Assembly (NCBI RefSeq): GCF_011493005.1
Contig: NZ_CP049158.1
Span: forward strand, 558,001-622,000
Length of the DNA: 64,000 bases
Source of the DNA: Caballeronia sp. SBC1
GTDB lineage: Bacteria; Pseudomonadota; Gammaproteobacteria; Burkholderiales; Burkholderiaceae
Reading direction: 5' to 3'
Shown in pieces: positions 53,446 through 63,165 of the stretch. A program made the translations under genes and the position numbers. Positions within the stretch are counted from its first letter, which is position 1. Each line of letters starts with the position of its first letter. The notes under the pieces were generated by a model. That model worked only from the letters and a program-made list of their open reading frames with translations, was not told the DNA's origin and did no database searches.

Positions 53446-53715
53446 CTAAACGGTTCGCCCTCGGCTAAAGAGTCGAAGAATGGCTAGCAGGATCACGGCG
53501 CCAATCAAAGCAGTGATTAGCGAACCAATGATACCGCCGCCCAGATGCAAGCCGAGCACGCCGCCCAGCCAGCCGCCAATGAACGCGCCGACAATGCCGA
53601 CAATGATGTCCACAATAATTCCGAAGCCGCCTCCATCAACGATTCGGCCAGCGAGCGCGCCGGCAATTCCGCCAATGATCAGCCAGAAAATGATTCCGTG
53701 TGAAACAGGTTCCAT
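53446..53715 (-). CDS. GlsB/YeaQ/YmgE-family small membrane protein
   Basis: 89 residues, about three hydrophobic helices rich in Gly and Ile (GIIFWLIIGGIAGALAGRIV, IIVDIIVGIVGAFIGGWLGG, SLITALIGAVILLAILRLF). This family is often stress- or osmotically induced; the exact function is unknown. It is monocistronic, followed by a strong terminator. Confidence 0.88.
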   Translation of the reverse strand: MEPVSHGIIFWLIIGGIAGALAGRIVDGGGFGIIVDIIVGIVGAFIGGWLGGVLGLHLGGGIIGSLITALIGAVILLAILRLFSRGRTV

Positions 53716-54104
53716 AACGTTCTCCGTCAGGTTAAATGCGCGTAGCAGGCTACCGGCATGATGATGACAATACTTACGGGAGGCATCGTTGGTTAGTGAT
53801 GTCCATGTTCCCCCTGAATCAATGGGCCTCTCGGCTAGAGCAAGCAGCGTGCCCGCAACGGGCCATGCGGCAAGAACGACCGATTCACCAAGCTTGGCGC
53901 TTAACGTTGGCAGGCGTCATCAGGCTAAACCCGAACCCGAACAGTTCCTCTACTGCCTTGTGATTCACTTTTGCTATCGGACCATCGGATAGTCGGATTG
54001 TTTGGCTATGAGTGTGCCCCTATAGTTCATTCATGAGTGGCTTTAAGCAGGTGCCGAAACAGGGTGCCGAAACGAACAATCGTCCTAGAGACAAAGGAGA
54101 CACG
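53716..54104. promoter_or_regulatory. Upstream region and promoter of the first rhamnose operon
   Basis: No gene is supported in 53716-54104. At 53998-54003 TTGTTT and at 54021-54026 TATAGT, with a 17-bp spacer, make a good sigma-70-type promoter about 80 bp before the start at 54105. The motif TCGGATTGT (53993-54001) overlaps the -35 box and recurs at the second rhamnose promoter. CTATC/GATAG (53974-53992) adjoins it with repeated TCGGA steps. Confidence 0.6.
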
Positions 54105-54857
54105 ATGAACCAGATCGATCTGGCCGGACGCACCGTGGTGATCACCGGCGGCGCCCGCGGTATTGGCTATGCGGTGGCGCAACGCGCGCTCGCCTCGGGC
54201 GCTGAAGTTGCGCTCTGGGACATCGACGCCGAACGCCTTGAGCGGGCCCGCGGCGAACTCGCCAAGGGCGGTAAGGTCAGCGTTGCCGTAGTCGAACTGA
54301 CGGAAGAAGCATCGGTTGAGCAAGCAACGCAGCAGACGCTGGAAGCACATCGAAAGATTGACGTCTTGATCAACTGCGCGGGCATCACGGGTGGCAACGG
54401 CACGACCTGGGAACTCGCGCCGGATGTTTGGCGCCGCGTGATTGACGTGAACCTCGTTGGCCCATATCTCACCTGCCGCGCCGTCGTACCGCACATGCTG
54501 AAAGAAGGCTACGGCCGGATCGTGAATATTGCGTCGGTGGCAGGCAAGGAAGGCAATCCGAACGCGTCGCACTACAGCGCCTCGAAAGCCGGCCTGATCG
54601 GGCTCACGAAGTCGCTCGGCAAGGAGCTCGCCACGCGCGGCATCCTGGTGAATGCGGTGACGCCGGCCGCTGCGAAGACCGAGATTTTCGATTCCATGTC
54701 GCAGCAGCATATCGACTACATGCTCTCCAAGATCCCGATGAATCGTTTCCTCCTGCCGGAAGAAGCGGCGTCGCTAATCCTGTGGCTCAGCTCGGAAGAC
54801 TGCGCGTTCAGCACAGCGTCGGTGTTCGATCTGTCCGGTGGCCGCGCGACCTACTGA
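54105..54857 (+). CDS. SDR-family dehydrogenase, probable 2-keto-3-deoxy-L-rhamnonate 4-dehydrogenase
   Basis: 250 residues from the ATG at 54105, with AAAGGAGA upstream. NAD-binding TGGARGIG, active-site S in IVNIASVAG and YSASKAG. It leads the operon with L-rhamnonate dehydratase and L-rhamnose dehydrogenase. In the non-phosphorylative (diketo-hydrolase) rhamnose pathway a KDR dehydrogenase acts after the dehydratase, and this gene is the best fit. The specific substrate is inferred from context. Confidence 0.82.
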   Translation: MNQIDLAGRTVVITGGARGIGYAVAQRALASGAEVALWDIDAERLERARGELAKGGKVSVAVVELTEEASVEQATQQTLEAHRKIDVLINCAGITGGNGTTWELAPDVWRRVIDVNLVGPYLTCRAVVPHMLKEGYGRIVNIASVAGKEGNPNASHYSASKAGLIGLTKSLGKELATRGILVNAVTPAAAKTEIFDSMSQQHIDYMLSKIPMNRFLLPEEAASLILWLSSEDCAFSTASVFDLSGGRATY

Positions 54858-54927
54858 AGCGTGGCGGGTGTCGCTGACGGCACGCCTGCCTCATAAAAAT
54901 ATCTGGAATAAATATCTGGAGACACGC

Positions 54928-56247
54928 ATGAGCGATACCGCTACTGCGGAGGACGCCGTCGTCGCTCGCGTGATGCGTCGTCTGCTGCCGTTCCTGCTGC
55001 TGATGTACATGCTGGCGTTTCTCGATCGGGCAAATATCGGCTTCGCGCAGAAAGCGCTGCAGCACGATACGGGTCTTTCGAATGCGGCCTTCGCGTTCGG
55101 GGCGGGCGTGTTTTTTGTGGGCTATGCGCTCTTTGAAGTGCCGAGCAACTTGCTGCTGCATCGCGTGGGGGCAAAGCTCTGGATGTGCCGGATCATGGTC
55201 ACATGGGGGCTTGTTTCCGCAGCAATGGCGTTCGCGCATACCGCCACCATGTTCTATGTCCTGCGCTTCGCGCTGGGTGTGGCTGAGGCAGGCTTTTTCC
55301 CCGGCATTGTGTATTACCTCACGCGCTGGTTTCCGCAATCGGCGCGAGCGAGGGCGCTAGGCGTGTTCTATTTCGGCGCACCGCTTGCGTTCATCTTCGG
55401 CAGTCCATTGTCTGGTGCGTTGCTCGACCTGCATGGCGCGCTCGGTTTTGCAGGCTGGCAATGGCTCTTCCTGGTGGAAGGCGTTCTTGCCTCCATCGTT
55501 GGTATATGGGCTTTCTGGTATCTCGACAACGATCCGTCCAAGGCCCGCTGGCTAGATGCCTCTCAACGTGAGCTGCTGCTTGCGCGACTCTCCCACGATG
55601 CACAGACAGCGTCCGCGCATGGGCCGCGCAGTGTGCTCGCCGCGTTGATCGATCCGCGTGTGCTGATCCTGTCGGCCGTGTATTTCCTGATTCAGATGTC
55701 CGTGTATGGCGTGATCTTTTATCTGCCGCAACAGGTAGCGGCATTGCTTGGCGCGAACGTGGGTGCGAAGGTCGGTTTCGTCACGGCCATCCCCTGGTTG
55801 TGTGCTGTGCTGGTCACGTGGACGGTGCCGCGGTATGCGGATCGTCATGGCCAGCATCGATGGCTCGCCGTGCTGATGCTGGTCGTGGCCGGTGCCGGTA
55901 TCGCGATTTCGGGACTCGCAGGTCAACCCGTGATCTCGCTGATCGCGTTGTGTTTCGCGGCGAGCGGCCTGATCGCAGCACAACCGCTGTTCTGGACTTT
56001 TCCCACGCATTACCTGACTGGCGCCGCTGCGGCCGGAGCCATCGCGTTGATCAATTCGCTCGGTAGCCTCGGCGGTTTCGTCGCGCCCATGGTGCGCACG
56101 GCTGCGGAACGCGTGTATGTATCGACGAGTGCCGGCCTCGTGTTGCTCGGATTCGTCGCCGTGCTCGCAGCGTTGGCGATTATCGTATTCGTACGGCCCG
56201 CGAATGCGTCCGCGTATATCGACGACAAGCGCACCAAAGCGTCCTGA
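54928..56247 (+). CDS. MFS transporter, ACS family (likely sugar/sugar-acid uptake)
   Basis: 439 residues from the ATG at 54928. Twelve predicted helices beginning LLPFLLLMYMLAFLDRANIG, which is the anion:cation symporter signature, with RFALGVAEAGFFPGIVYYL. These usually import aldonates, hexuronates or similar acids. In this operon the ligand is probably L-rhamnonate or a related acid. Confidence 0.87.
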   Translation: MSDTATAEDAVVARVMRRLLPFLLLMYMLAFLDRANIGFAQKALQHDTGLSNAAFAFGAGVFFVGYALFEVPSNLLLHRVGAKLWMCRIMVTWGLVSAAMAFAHTATMFYVLRFALGVAEAGFFPGIVYYLTRWFPQSARARALGVFYFGAPLAFIFGSPLSGALLDLHGALGFAGWQWLFLVEGVLASIVGIWAFWYLDNDPSKARWLDASQRELLLARLSHDAQTASAHGPRSVLAALIDPRVLILSAVYFLIQMSVYGVIFYLPQQVAALLGANVGAKVGFVTAIPWLCAVLVTWTVPRYADRHGQHRWLAVLMLVVAGAGIAISGLAGQPVISLIALCFAASGLIAAQPLFWTFPTHYLTGAAAAGAIALINSLGSLGGFVAPMVRTAAERVYVSTSAGLVLLGFVAVLAALAIIVFVRPANASAYIDDKRTKAS

Positions 56248-56274
56248 ACATTAGAACCCTTACGGAGTCCGATC

Positions 56275-57453
56275 ATGTCCATGCCCACCATCCGTCACGT
56301 TCGCGCGTTCACCGTCCGCGGCGGTGGCGCCGACTATCACGACCAGGGCGCCGATCACTGGATCGACGACCATATCTCCACGCCAATGGCGCGGTACCCC
56401 GAGTATCGGCAAAGTCGCCAGTCGTTCGGCATTAATGTGCTCGGTTCGCTGGTTGTGGAAATTGAAGCAAGCGATGGCACAGTCGGCTTCGCGGTTACCA
56501 CTGGTGGTGAGATCGGCGCGTTTATCGTGGAGAAACATCTGGCGCGGTTTCTCGAAGGCCAACGCGTGACCGACATCGAAAAGATGTGGGACCAGATGTA
56601 TTTCGCCACGCTCTATTACGGGCGCAAAGGCATTGTGCTGAATGCGATATCGGGCGTCGATCTTGCACTATGGGATCTGCTCGCGAAGGTTCGCAAGGAA
56701 CCGGTGTTTCATCTTTTAGGCGGACCTGTACGCGACGAACTGCAGTTCTATGCAACCGGCGCACGTCCTGATCTCGCGAAGGAGATGGGTTTTATCGGCG
56801 GCAAGATGCCGTTGCAGCACGGACCCGCGGAAGGCGAGGAGGGGCTGGCGAAGAACATTGCGAAGCTCGCCGATATGCGCGCGAAAGTAGGCGATGATTT
56901 CTGGCTGATGTTCGACTGCTGGATGAGCCTCGACCTGAACTACGCAACGCGCCTCGCGCACGCGGCCAAGGAATACGGCCTGAAGTGGCTCGAAGAAGCG
57001 CTGCCGCCCGACGACTATTGGGGTTACGCCGAACTGCGGCGCTCGGTGCCGCGCGGCATGATGGTGACGACCGGTGAACATGAAGCCACGCGCTGGGGTT
57101 TCCGCATGCTGTTTGAAATGGGTTGTGCCGATCTGGTTCAGCCGGATGTGGGATGGTGCGGCGGCATCACGGAACTGATCAAGATATCCGCGCTAGCTGA
57201 TGCTCATAACGTGCTGGTCGTGCCGCATGGTTCATCCGTCTATAGCTATCACTTCGTGGTGACGCGGCACAACTCGCCGTTCGCGGAGTTCCTGATGATG
57301 GCGCCGAAAGCCGACGAAGTCGTGCCCATGTTCAATCCGCTGTTGCTCGATGAACCCGTGCCCGTGAACGGCCGGATGAAGGTGCCGGAGACACCCGGTT
57401 TCGGTGTGCGGCTCAATCCTGAATGCACCCTTGTGCGTCCTTATACACACTGA
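56275..57453 (+). CDS. rhmD: L-Rhamnonate dehydratase
   Basis: 392 residues. Enolase-superfamily protein closely matching RhmD by motif: [49 protein letters not shown] with the metal Asp, [12 protein letters not shown] with the metal Glu, VTTGEHEAT, and [12 protein letters not shown] with the catalytic His. It dehydrates L-rhamnonate to 2-keto-3-deoxy-L-rhamnonate. 27 bp after the MFS gene. Confidence 0.93.
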   Translation: MSMPTIRHVRAFTVRGGGADYHDQGADHWIDDHISTPMARYPEYRQSRQSFGINVLGSLVVEIEASDGTVGFAVTTGGEIGAFIVEKHLARFLEGQRVTDIEKMWDQMYFATLYYGRKGIVLNAISGVDLALWDLLAKVRKEPVFHLLGGPVRDELQFYATGARPDLAKEMGFIGGKMPLQHGPAEGEEGLAKNIAKLADMRAKVGDDFWLMFDCWMSLDLNYATRLAHAAKEYGLKWLEEALPPDDYWGYAELRRSVPRGMMVTTGEHEATRWGFRMLFEMGCADLVQPDVGWCGGITELIKISALADAHNVLVVPHGSSVYSYHFVVTRHNSPFAEFLMMAPKADEVVPMFNPLLLDEPVPVNGRMKVPETPGFGVRLNPECTLVRPYTH

Positions 57454-57478
57454 AACATTGAAACGCTGAGGTTTAATC

Positions 57479-58261
57479 GTGCTGCTCGAGAACAAGGTGG
57501 TGATCGTCACGGGTGGATCGCGAGGCATTGGCCGCGCGATTGCCGTGGCCTGCGCGAAGGAAGGCGCGGACGTCGTACTGAACTATTGGGGCGATAACGA
57601 CCGCTCGTATGGACGCTTGTCGGCTGTGCAGGAAGTGGTCGGCGAGATAGAGACACTTGGCCGGCGAGTCATCGCGGTCGAAGGAAATGTCGCGCAGCGT
57701 GAGACGGGGCTCGAACTCGTGAAGCAGGCAGTCGACGCGTTCGGTCATGTCGACGTCCTCGCCAGCAACGCCGGCATCTGTCCATTTCACTCGTTCCTCG
57801 ACATGCCGGCGTCGGTGTACGAAGCGACCATTGGCGTCAACCTGAACGGTGCGTTCTATGTGACTCAGGCTGTCGCCAACCAGATGAAACTGCAAGGCAC
57901 CGGCGGTTCGATTGTCGCGACGAGTTCGATCAGCGCGCTCGTCGGCGGCGCCATGCAGACGCATTACACGCCGACCAAGGCGGGTGTTCATTCGCTGATG
58001 CAGTCGTGCGCGATCGCGTTGGGGCCTTACGGCATCCGCTGCAATTCGGTGATGCCCGGCACGATTGCAACCGACCTGAACGCGGAAGATCTCGCCGATA
58101 CCGAGAAGCGAGCGTACTTCGAAAAACGTATTCCGCTCGGACGCCTGGGCGAACCGGATGACGTTGCACAGTGCGTGACGTTTCTCGCGTCTGATCGCGC
58201 GCGCTATGTGACGGGGGCATCGCTGCTAGTGGACGGCGGCTTGTTCGTCAACCTTCAGTGA
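57479..58261 (+). CDS. L-Rhamnose 1-dehydrogenase (SDR family)
   Basis: 260 residues from a GTG start. NAD(P)-binding TGGSRGIG, active-site Ser in IVATSSISA, and YTPTKAG with Tyr and Lys. The segment DVVLNYWGDNDRSYG and the C-terminus LVDGGLFVNLQ are typical of L-rhamnose dehydrogenases (LRA1 type). It oxidises L-rhamnose to L-rhamnono-lactone. Its stop overlaps the LysR gene tail to tail by 14 bp. Confidence 0.9.
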   Translation: MLLENKVVIVTGGSRGIGRAIAVACAKEGADVVLNYWGDNDRSYGRLSAVQEVVGEIETLGRRVIAVEGNVAQRETGLELVKQAVDAFGHVDVLASNAGICPFHSFLDMPASVYEATIGVNLNGAFYVTQAVANQMKLQGTGGSIVATSSISALVGGAMQTHYTPTKAGVHSLMQSCAIALGPYGIRCNSVMPGTIATDLNAEDLADTEKRAYFEKRIPLGRLGEPDDVAQCVTFLASDRARYVTGASLLVDGGLFVNLQ

Positions 58262-59198
58262 ACGAGCCGGCCGAGTACTTGCGCAGCAACGCAATGCAGT
58301 ATTCGGCGGGTTCGCTGAGCGTTTCATGTTTGCGCCGCAGCAAGCCGAATCCCGAGAGGCTTTTGCCGATCTCGATGGGCAGTTCGATCAGCAAATGCGC
58401 GCGCAGGTAATCGCGTACGACGGATTCCGGCAGCATGGCGACGGCGTCGCTATTCTGCAAAAGCTGAAGCGTGGCGAAGATCGACGCGCACTCGACCACG
58501 TTGGAGGGCGAAGCAAGCCCGGCGCGTGCAAGCTCTTCTTCGAACAACGCGCGCGCCGGACTGGTGATCGGTTGCAGGATCCAGGGCCACGAGATCAGCG
58601 CGTCGAGTGAAAGCGAGGTTTCATGGGCAAGCGGATGCGCGGCGCGCACGACCAGCCGCATGGCCTCGCGCGAGAGCGGTTCGAAGTCGAAGTCGTTGTG
58701 CTGCAGCGGCGTGGTGAGACGGCCGAGTGCGAGATCTACTTCGCGGCGGTGCAGCAATTGCACCACTTGGTCGCTGGTCTCGCCAAGAATACGAACGTTG
58801 AGCAGCGGCCGCTCGCTTTTCAGTTCGGCGATGGCCATGGCGAGCACGTCGGGCGCTGCGCCCATGATTGCGCCCACGGTCAGTTGACCATGACCGCCGC
58901 GACGTTTGCTTTCGAGGTCGGCGGCGAAGCGGGTGAGGTCAGCAAGCGAGCGGCGCGCATAGGCGAGCGTGGCGACACCGAGCGGCGTGGGCTGCATGCC
59001 GCGAGCATTACGCTCGAACAGGAGGAAGCCGAACGCCTCTTCGATGTCGCTCAGCATGCGGCTGGCACTAGGCTGCGCGACATTAATTGTCTCGGCGGCC
59101 TGGTGCAGGTTGCGGGCGTCGTCGAGGGCGACAAGCAGCGCGAGATGTTTGAATTTCAGGCGGTTGACGAGGGCAATCTGGGAGACGTTCTGGGTCAT
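58248..59198 (-). CDS. LysR-family regulator of rhamnose catabolism
   Basis: 316 residues from the ATG at 59198, preceded by GAGG. The frame is open further upstream but the winged helix begins NRLKFKHLALLVALDDARNL with QAAETINVAQPSASRMLS. The effector domain resembles GalR/CbbR-type sugar-sensing LysR proteins. It is divergent from the mutarotase at 59347 and lies inside the rhamnose cluster; the shared promoter motif is its likely target. The inducer could be L-rhamnose or a pathway intermediate. Confidence 0.88.
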   Translation of the reverse strand: MTQNVSQIALVNRLKFKHLALLVALDDARNLHQAAETINVAQPSASRMLSDIEEAFGFLLFERNARGMQPTPLGVATLAYARRSLADLTRFAADLESKRRGGHGQLTVGAIMGAAPDVLAMAIAELKSERPLLNVRILGETSDQVVQLLHRREVDLALGRLTTPLQHNDFDFEPLSREAMRLVVRAAHPLAHETSLSLDALISWPWILQPITSPARALFEEELARAGLASPSNVVECASIFATLQLLQNSDAVAMLPESVVRDYLRAHLLIELPIEIGKSLSGFGLLRRKHETLSEPAEYCIALLRKYSAGSFTEG

Positions 59199-59255
59199 CG
59201 GGCGTCCTCGTGCGTCCATAATGCGATTCGGTTTTGCGATCGGCTGATCTTGACT

Positions 59256-59290
59256 TCGGATTGTCATGTTATCAGTCGGCGAATTATAGT
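59256..59290 (+). promoter_or_regulatory. Predicted promoter of the second rhamnose operon
   Basis: TTGTCA (59261-59266), an 18-bp spacer and TATAGT (59285-59290) form a sigma-70-type promoter 57 bp before the mutarotase start. The motif TCGGATTGT (59256-59264), then three bases, G, one base, TAT, one base, AGT matches the first rhamnose promoter at 53993. Confidence 0.65.
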
Positions 59291-59346
59291 CGTAACGCAA
59301 AGGCCGGGATTCAACTGGTTCAACACCTAAAAAAAGGCAAGCCGCA

Positions 59347-59661
59347 ATGGAGACGATTGCGTTCAGGATGACCCTCAAACCGGGCCAGCGCGATGAATAC
59401 GAGCGGCGTCATCGCGACATATGGCCCGAGCTGGCCGAGGCGTTAAGTCAAGCCGGGATCCGGGATTATCGGATTTTTCTCGACGAAACCACCGGGCACC
59501 TGTTCGCCACGCTCAAGCGTGAGCGCGACCACAGCATGGACGCCTTGCCGGATCTGCCCATCATGCGCAAATGGTGGGACAGCATGGCCGACTTGATGGA
59601 AACAAACCCTGACCACTCGCCGGTGCAGCACGCGCTCGTGCCGGTCTTCCATCTACCCTGA
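59347..59661 (+). CDS. rhaM: L-Rhamnose mutarotase
   Basis: 104 residues, normal length. Conserved His in RRHRDIWPEL, Tyr in DYRIFLD and the WW pair in KWWDSMADLM match RhaM. It interconverts alpha and beta L-rhamnose, supplying the form used by the dehydrogenase. Confidence 0.93.
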   Translation: METIAFRMTLKPGQRDEYERRHRDIWPELAEALSQAGIRDYRIFLDETTGHLFATLKRERDHSMDALPDLPIMRKWWDSMADLMETNPDHSPVQHALVPVFHLP

Positions 59662-59700
59662 CGCGCTTCTGGCGAGTTTTAGCGGCACGAGGACATATCC

Positions 59701-60591
59701 ATGCAGGTTGTCGATCCGCACATTCACCTTTGGGATTTAAAGACGCATCACTATCCGTGGTTGGCGAATCCGGGTAAGTCGTTCGTCGGCGATGCACGCG
59801 AGCTGAAGCACGACTATCTGATCGGCGACTTGTTGCGGGATGCAACGCCGGTCCAGGTGCTGAAGCTCGTGCATGTGGATGCCAATCACGATCCCGCCGA
59901 TCCAGTAGAAGAAACGCGCTGGCTGCAGCATGTTGCAGATAACGAAGGCAATGGGTTGCCGGATGCGATTGTCGCGGGCGCTGATTTATCGGCGGATAAC
60001 GCTGAGGAAGTGCTCGAAGGGCACGCCGCATTCGCCAACACACGCGGCATTCGGCAGATTCTAAACGTGCACGCGAATCCGCTTTATGACTACGTGGGCC
60101 GGCACTACATGCGTGAACCGCAATGGCGAGAAAACTTCGCTTTACTGAAGAAGTATTCGATGTCATTCGATCTGCAGCTCTACCCGTCGCAAATGAAAGA
60201 AGCGGCTGAGCTTGCGCGGGAACATCCTGATACGCAGTTCATCGTGAATCATGCGGGCATGTTCGTGGATCGTTCGTCGGTGGAGGGGTTTCGTGCATGG
60301 CGTGACGGTTTGCGTGCGCTCGCCGCATGTCCGAATGTAGCGGTGAAGATCAGCGGTCTTGCCATGTTCGATCATCAATGGAGCGTTGAAAGTTTTCGGC
60401 CGTATGTGCTGGAGACGATCGATACGTTTGGTTGCGAGCGCGCGATGTTCGCGTCGAACTTTCCGGTCGACCGTTTGTTTGCCACATATGAAGGATTGTG
60501 GAACGCGTATGCGTCGATTGTTAAAGACCTAAGCGATACCGAAATAGATGCCCTGTTCAAGAGCAACGCGGAACGTATCTATCGCATCTGA
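59701..60591 (+). CDS. Amidohydrolase, probable L-rhamnono-lactonase
   Basis: 296 residues. [10 protein letters not shown] (HxH metal site), FIVNHAGMF and [10 protein letters not shown] are the family-2 amidohydrolase motifs. Located between mutarotase and importer genes, it fits L-rhamnono-1,4-lactonase (LRA2 type), hydrolysing the dehydrogenase product to L-rhamnonate. Context-based assignment. Confidence 0.85.
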   Translation: MQVVDPHIHLWDLKTHHYPWLANPGKSFVGDARELKHDYLIGDLLRDATPVQVLKLVHVDANHDPADPVEETRWLQHVADNEGNGLPDAIVAGADLSADNAEEVLEGHAAFANTRGIRQILNVHANPLYDYVGRHYMREPQWRENFALLKKYSMSFDLQLYPSQMKEAAELAREHPDTQFIVNHAGMFVDRSSVEGFRAWRDGLRALAACPNVAVKISGLAMFDHQWSVESFRPYVLETIDTFGCERAMFASNFPVDRLFATYEGLWNAYASIVKDLSDTEIDALFKSNAERIYRI

Positions 60592-60601
60592 AGGAGACAG
60601 T

Positions 60602-62125
60602 ATGGGCAACAACAATCCGCCTCGGCTTGAGCTAAGGCACGCGAGTAAGTCGTTTGGCCGTGTGCGTGCGCTGGGCGACGGCAGCCTCGCGATGTGGCCG
60701 GGTGAAGTGCATGCATTGCTCGGCGAGAACGGTGCAGGCAAGTCGACCCTCGTTAAGCTCCTAGCAGGTGTTTACCAGCCGGACTCGGGCGAATTGCTGG
60801 TCGACGGACACGCCCGTACGTTCGCGAATCCCGCTGAAGCACGCGATGCGGGTCTCGCCGTGATCTATCAGGAACCTACATTGTTTGCGGACCTGTCCAT
60901 CGCGGAAAACATCTACATGGGACGTCAGCCGCGCGACCGGCTCGGTCGGATTCGCTATGACGAAATGAATCGCGAAGTGGACGCGCTGCTGCAATCGCTG
61001 GGTGTTAATCTGCGTGCGGAAGGGCTGGTGCGCGGTTTGTCCATCGCCGATCAGCAAGTGGTCGAAATTGCTAAAGCACTTTCTCTGAACGCGAATGTGC
61101 TGATCATGGACGAGCCGACAGCGGCATTGTCGTTGACCGAGGTGGAGCGCCTGTTCTCAATCGTGCGCGCATTGCGTGAACGCGATGCCGCCATTCTTTT
61201 CATCACGCACCGGCTGGACGAAGTATTCGCGCTGACGCAGCGCCTGACGATCATGCGCGACGGCCTCAAGGTCTTCGACGCCATGACCGCCGACATGACC
61301 ATTGATTCGATCGTCAGCAAGATGGTCGGACGCGATCTTGATACCTTCTATCCGAAAGCCGATGTCGCGCCCGGCGAGGTGCGTCTGTCAGTTCGCAACC
61401 TGACGCGCGACGGCGTGTTCAAGAACGTCTCGTTCGAGGTCCGCGCAGGCGAGATCGTGGCATTGGCAGGGCTTGTTGGCGCAGGCCGTAGCGAGGTGGC
61501 GCGCGCGATCTTTGGCATCGATCAGGTGGATGGGGGCGAGGTTCATATCGTGGGCAAGCCGTTGCAACTCGGCCGGCCGCAGGCGGCAGTCCGCGCCGGG
61601 CTCGCGCTTGTGCCCGAGGACCGCCGTGCGCAAGGTCTCGCGCTGGAACTGAGCATTGCGCGCAACGCTTCACTGACGGTGCTGGGACGGCTTGTCAAAC
61701 ACGGATTGATCTCGTCGCGCAGTGAAAATACGCTCGCCGCCGACTGGGGCAAACGCCTGCGGCTCAAAGCAAGCGATCTGGACGCGCCGGTCGGCACACT
61801 GTCGGGCGGCAACCAGCAAAAGGTCGTACTCGGAAAGTGGCTGGCTACAGGGCCTAAAGTGCTGATCATCGACGAACCGACCCGCGGTATTGATGTCGGC
61901 GCCAAGGCGGAAGTGTATCGAACGCTCGCGGAACTGGTGCGCGAAGGCATGGCAGTCCTGATGATTTCAAGCGAACTGCCCGAAGTGCTTGGCATGGCCG
62001 ATCGCATTCTTGTCATGCACGAAGGGCGCATCAGCGCTGACATCGCACGCGCCGATGCAAACGAAGAACGCGTGATGAGCGCCGCACTCGGCGCGTCGCC
62101 GTCCACGTTGGGGAAGGCGGCATGA
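60602..62125 (+). CDS. Sugar ABC transporter ATP-binding protein (two NBDs, RhaT/RbsA type)
   Basis: 507 residues from the ATG at 60602, with GGAG upstream. The first domain has Walker [11 protein letters not shown]-loop VIYQEP and Walker [11 protein letters not shown]. The second domain has the usual degenerate P-loop [16 protein letters not shown] without lysine, signature LSGGNQQK and Walker [13 protein letters not shown]. It energises the two permeases that follow, most likely for L-rhamnose given the operon. Confidence 0.9.
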   Translation: MGNNNPPRLELRHASKSFGRVRALGDGSLAMWPGEVHALLGENGAGKSTLVKLLAGVYQPDSGELLVDGHARTFANPAEARDAGLAVIYQEPTLFADLSIAENIYMGRQPRDRLGRIRYDEMNREVDALLQSLGVNLRAEGLVRGLSIADQQVVEIAKALSLNANVLIMDEPTAALSLTEVERLFSIVRALRERDAAILFITHRLDEVFALTQRLTIMRDGLKVFDAMTADMTIDSIVSKMVGRDLDTFYPKADVAPGEVRLSVRNLTRDGVFKNVSFEVRAGEIVALAGLVGAGRSEVARAIFGIDQVDGGEVHIVGKPLQLGRPQAAVRAGLALVPEDRRAQGLALELSIARNASLTVLGRLVKHGLISSRSENTLAADWGKRLRLKASDLDAPVGTLSGGNQQKVVLGKWLATGPKVLIIDEPTRGIDVGAKAEVYRTLAELVREGMAVLMISSELPEVLGMADRILVMHEGRISADIARADANEERVMSAALGASPSTLGKAA

Positions 62126-63165
62126 TGACACGACATTCTCCCGCCATGCCCGCCGTGCACGCGCCCAAGCCCAAACGCCGCAACCTGCTGGCAAACCTGG
62201 TTCGCAGCCGCGAGGCGACGTTATTTGTCGTGCTGATCGCGCTAGTCGCGGCTACCGCCGCAGTGAAACCCGAGTTCCTGAATCTGCAGAATCTGCGCGA
62301 CGTGCTGCTCAATGTATCGATCATCGGCTTGCTCACGGCGGGCATGACCGTCGTGATGCTGATGCGGCATATCGATCTCTCGGTGGCGTCCGTTGTCGGT
62401 GTCAGCGCTTATTCGGTCGGTAGTCTCTTCGTAATGTTCCCGCACATGCCGATCGCGGTCGCAATGCTCGCGGGCATTGGTATCGGCCTTGCGATTGGCG
62501 CGGTGAACGGCACGCTGATCACGTTCGGGCGCGTGCCTTCGCTGGTGGCGACTTTGTCGACGCTCTACATAGTGCGCGGCGCCGATTACGCCTGGGTCCA
62601 CGGCGGCCAGATCAATGCAACGAGCCTTCCAGATGCGTTTTCTCGCATTGCAACGGGTTCGCTGCTCGGCTTGCCGAACCTGGTGCTGATAGCGGTGGCC
62701 GTGCTGTTCGCGATTGGTGTCTATCTCAAGCAATATCGCGGCGGGCGTGAGCATTACGCGATCGGGTCGAACCCGGAGGCTGCACGGCTGGCAGGTATTC
62801 GCGTAGAGCGTCGCGTGATGATCGGCTTCCTGTTGTCCGGCGCAATTGCGGGTCTCGCGGGCGTGTTGTGGCTGGCGCGTTTCGGTACGGTTGAAGCGAG
62901 CACCGCGAAGGGCATCGAACTGCAGGTGGTCGCCGCAGCCGTGGTGGGTAGCGTGGCGATCACGGGTGGCGTGGGCACCATCCTCGGCGCGACGCTCGGT
63001 GCCCTCGTGCTTGGCGTGATCAACATTGCGCTGGTGGTGTTGCGCGTATCACCGTTCTGGCAGCAAGCCATTCAGGGAGCGCTGATCGTCGCGGCGATCA
63101 CGCTCGACACACTGCTGGCGCGCTCGGTCGCGCGTCGCATGATGAGGAAACGCGATCATGGCTAA
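62122..63165 (+). CDS. Sugar ABC transporter permease 1 (RhaP/RbsC type)
   Basis: 347 residues; start overlaps the ATPase stop by ATGA. Membrane helices with [18 protein letters not shown] and [17 protein letters not shown], the BPD_transp_2 loop, are clear. First permease of the likely rhamnose importer. Confidence 0.9.
   Translation: MMTRHSPAMPAVHAPKPKRRNLLANLVRSREATLFVVLIALVAATAAVKPEFLNLQNLRDVLLNVSIIGLLTAGMTVVMLMRHIDLSVASVVGVSAYSVGSLFVMFPHMPIAVAMLAGIGIGLAIGAVNGTLITFGRVPSLVATLSTLYIVRGADYAWVHGGQINATSLPDAFSRIATGSLLGLPNLVLIAVAVLFAIGVYLKQYRGGREHYAIGSNPEAARLAGIRVERRVMIGFLLSGAIAGLAGVLWLARFGTVEASTAKGIELQVVAAAVVGSVAITGGVGTILGATLGALVLGVINIALVVLRVSPFWQQAIQGALIVAAITLDTLLARSVARRMMRKRDHG

Noticed and set aside
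53736..53963. 75- and 67-codon frames upstream of the rhamnose operon
   Set aside because: No ribosome site or conservation signal; the region carries the promoter instead.
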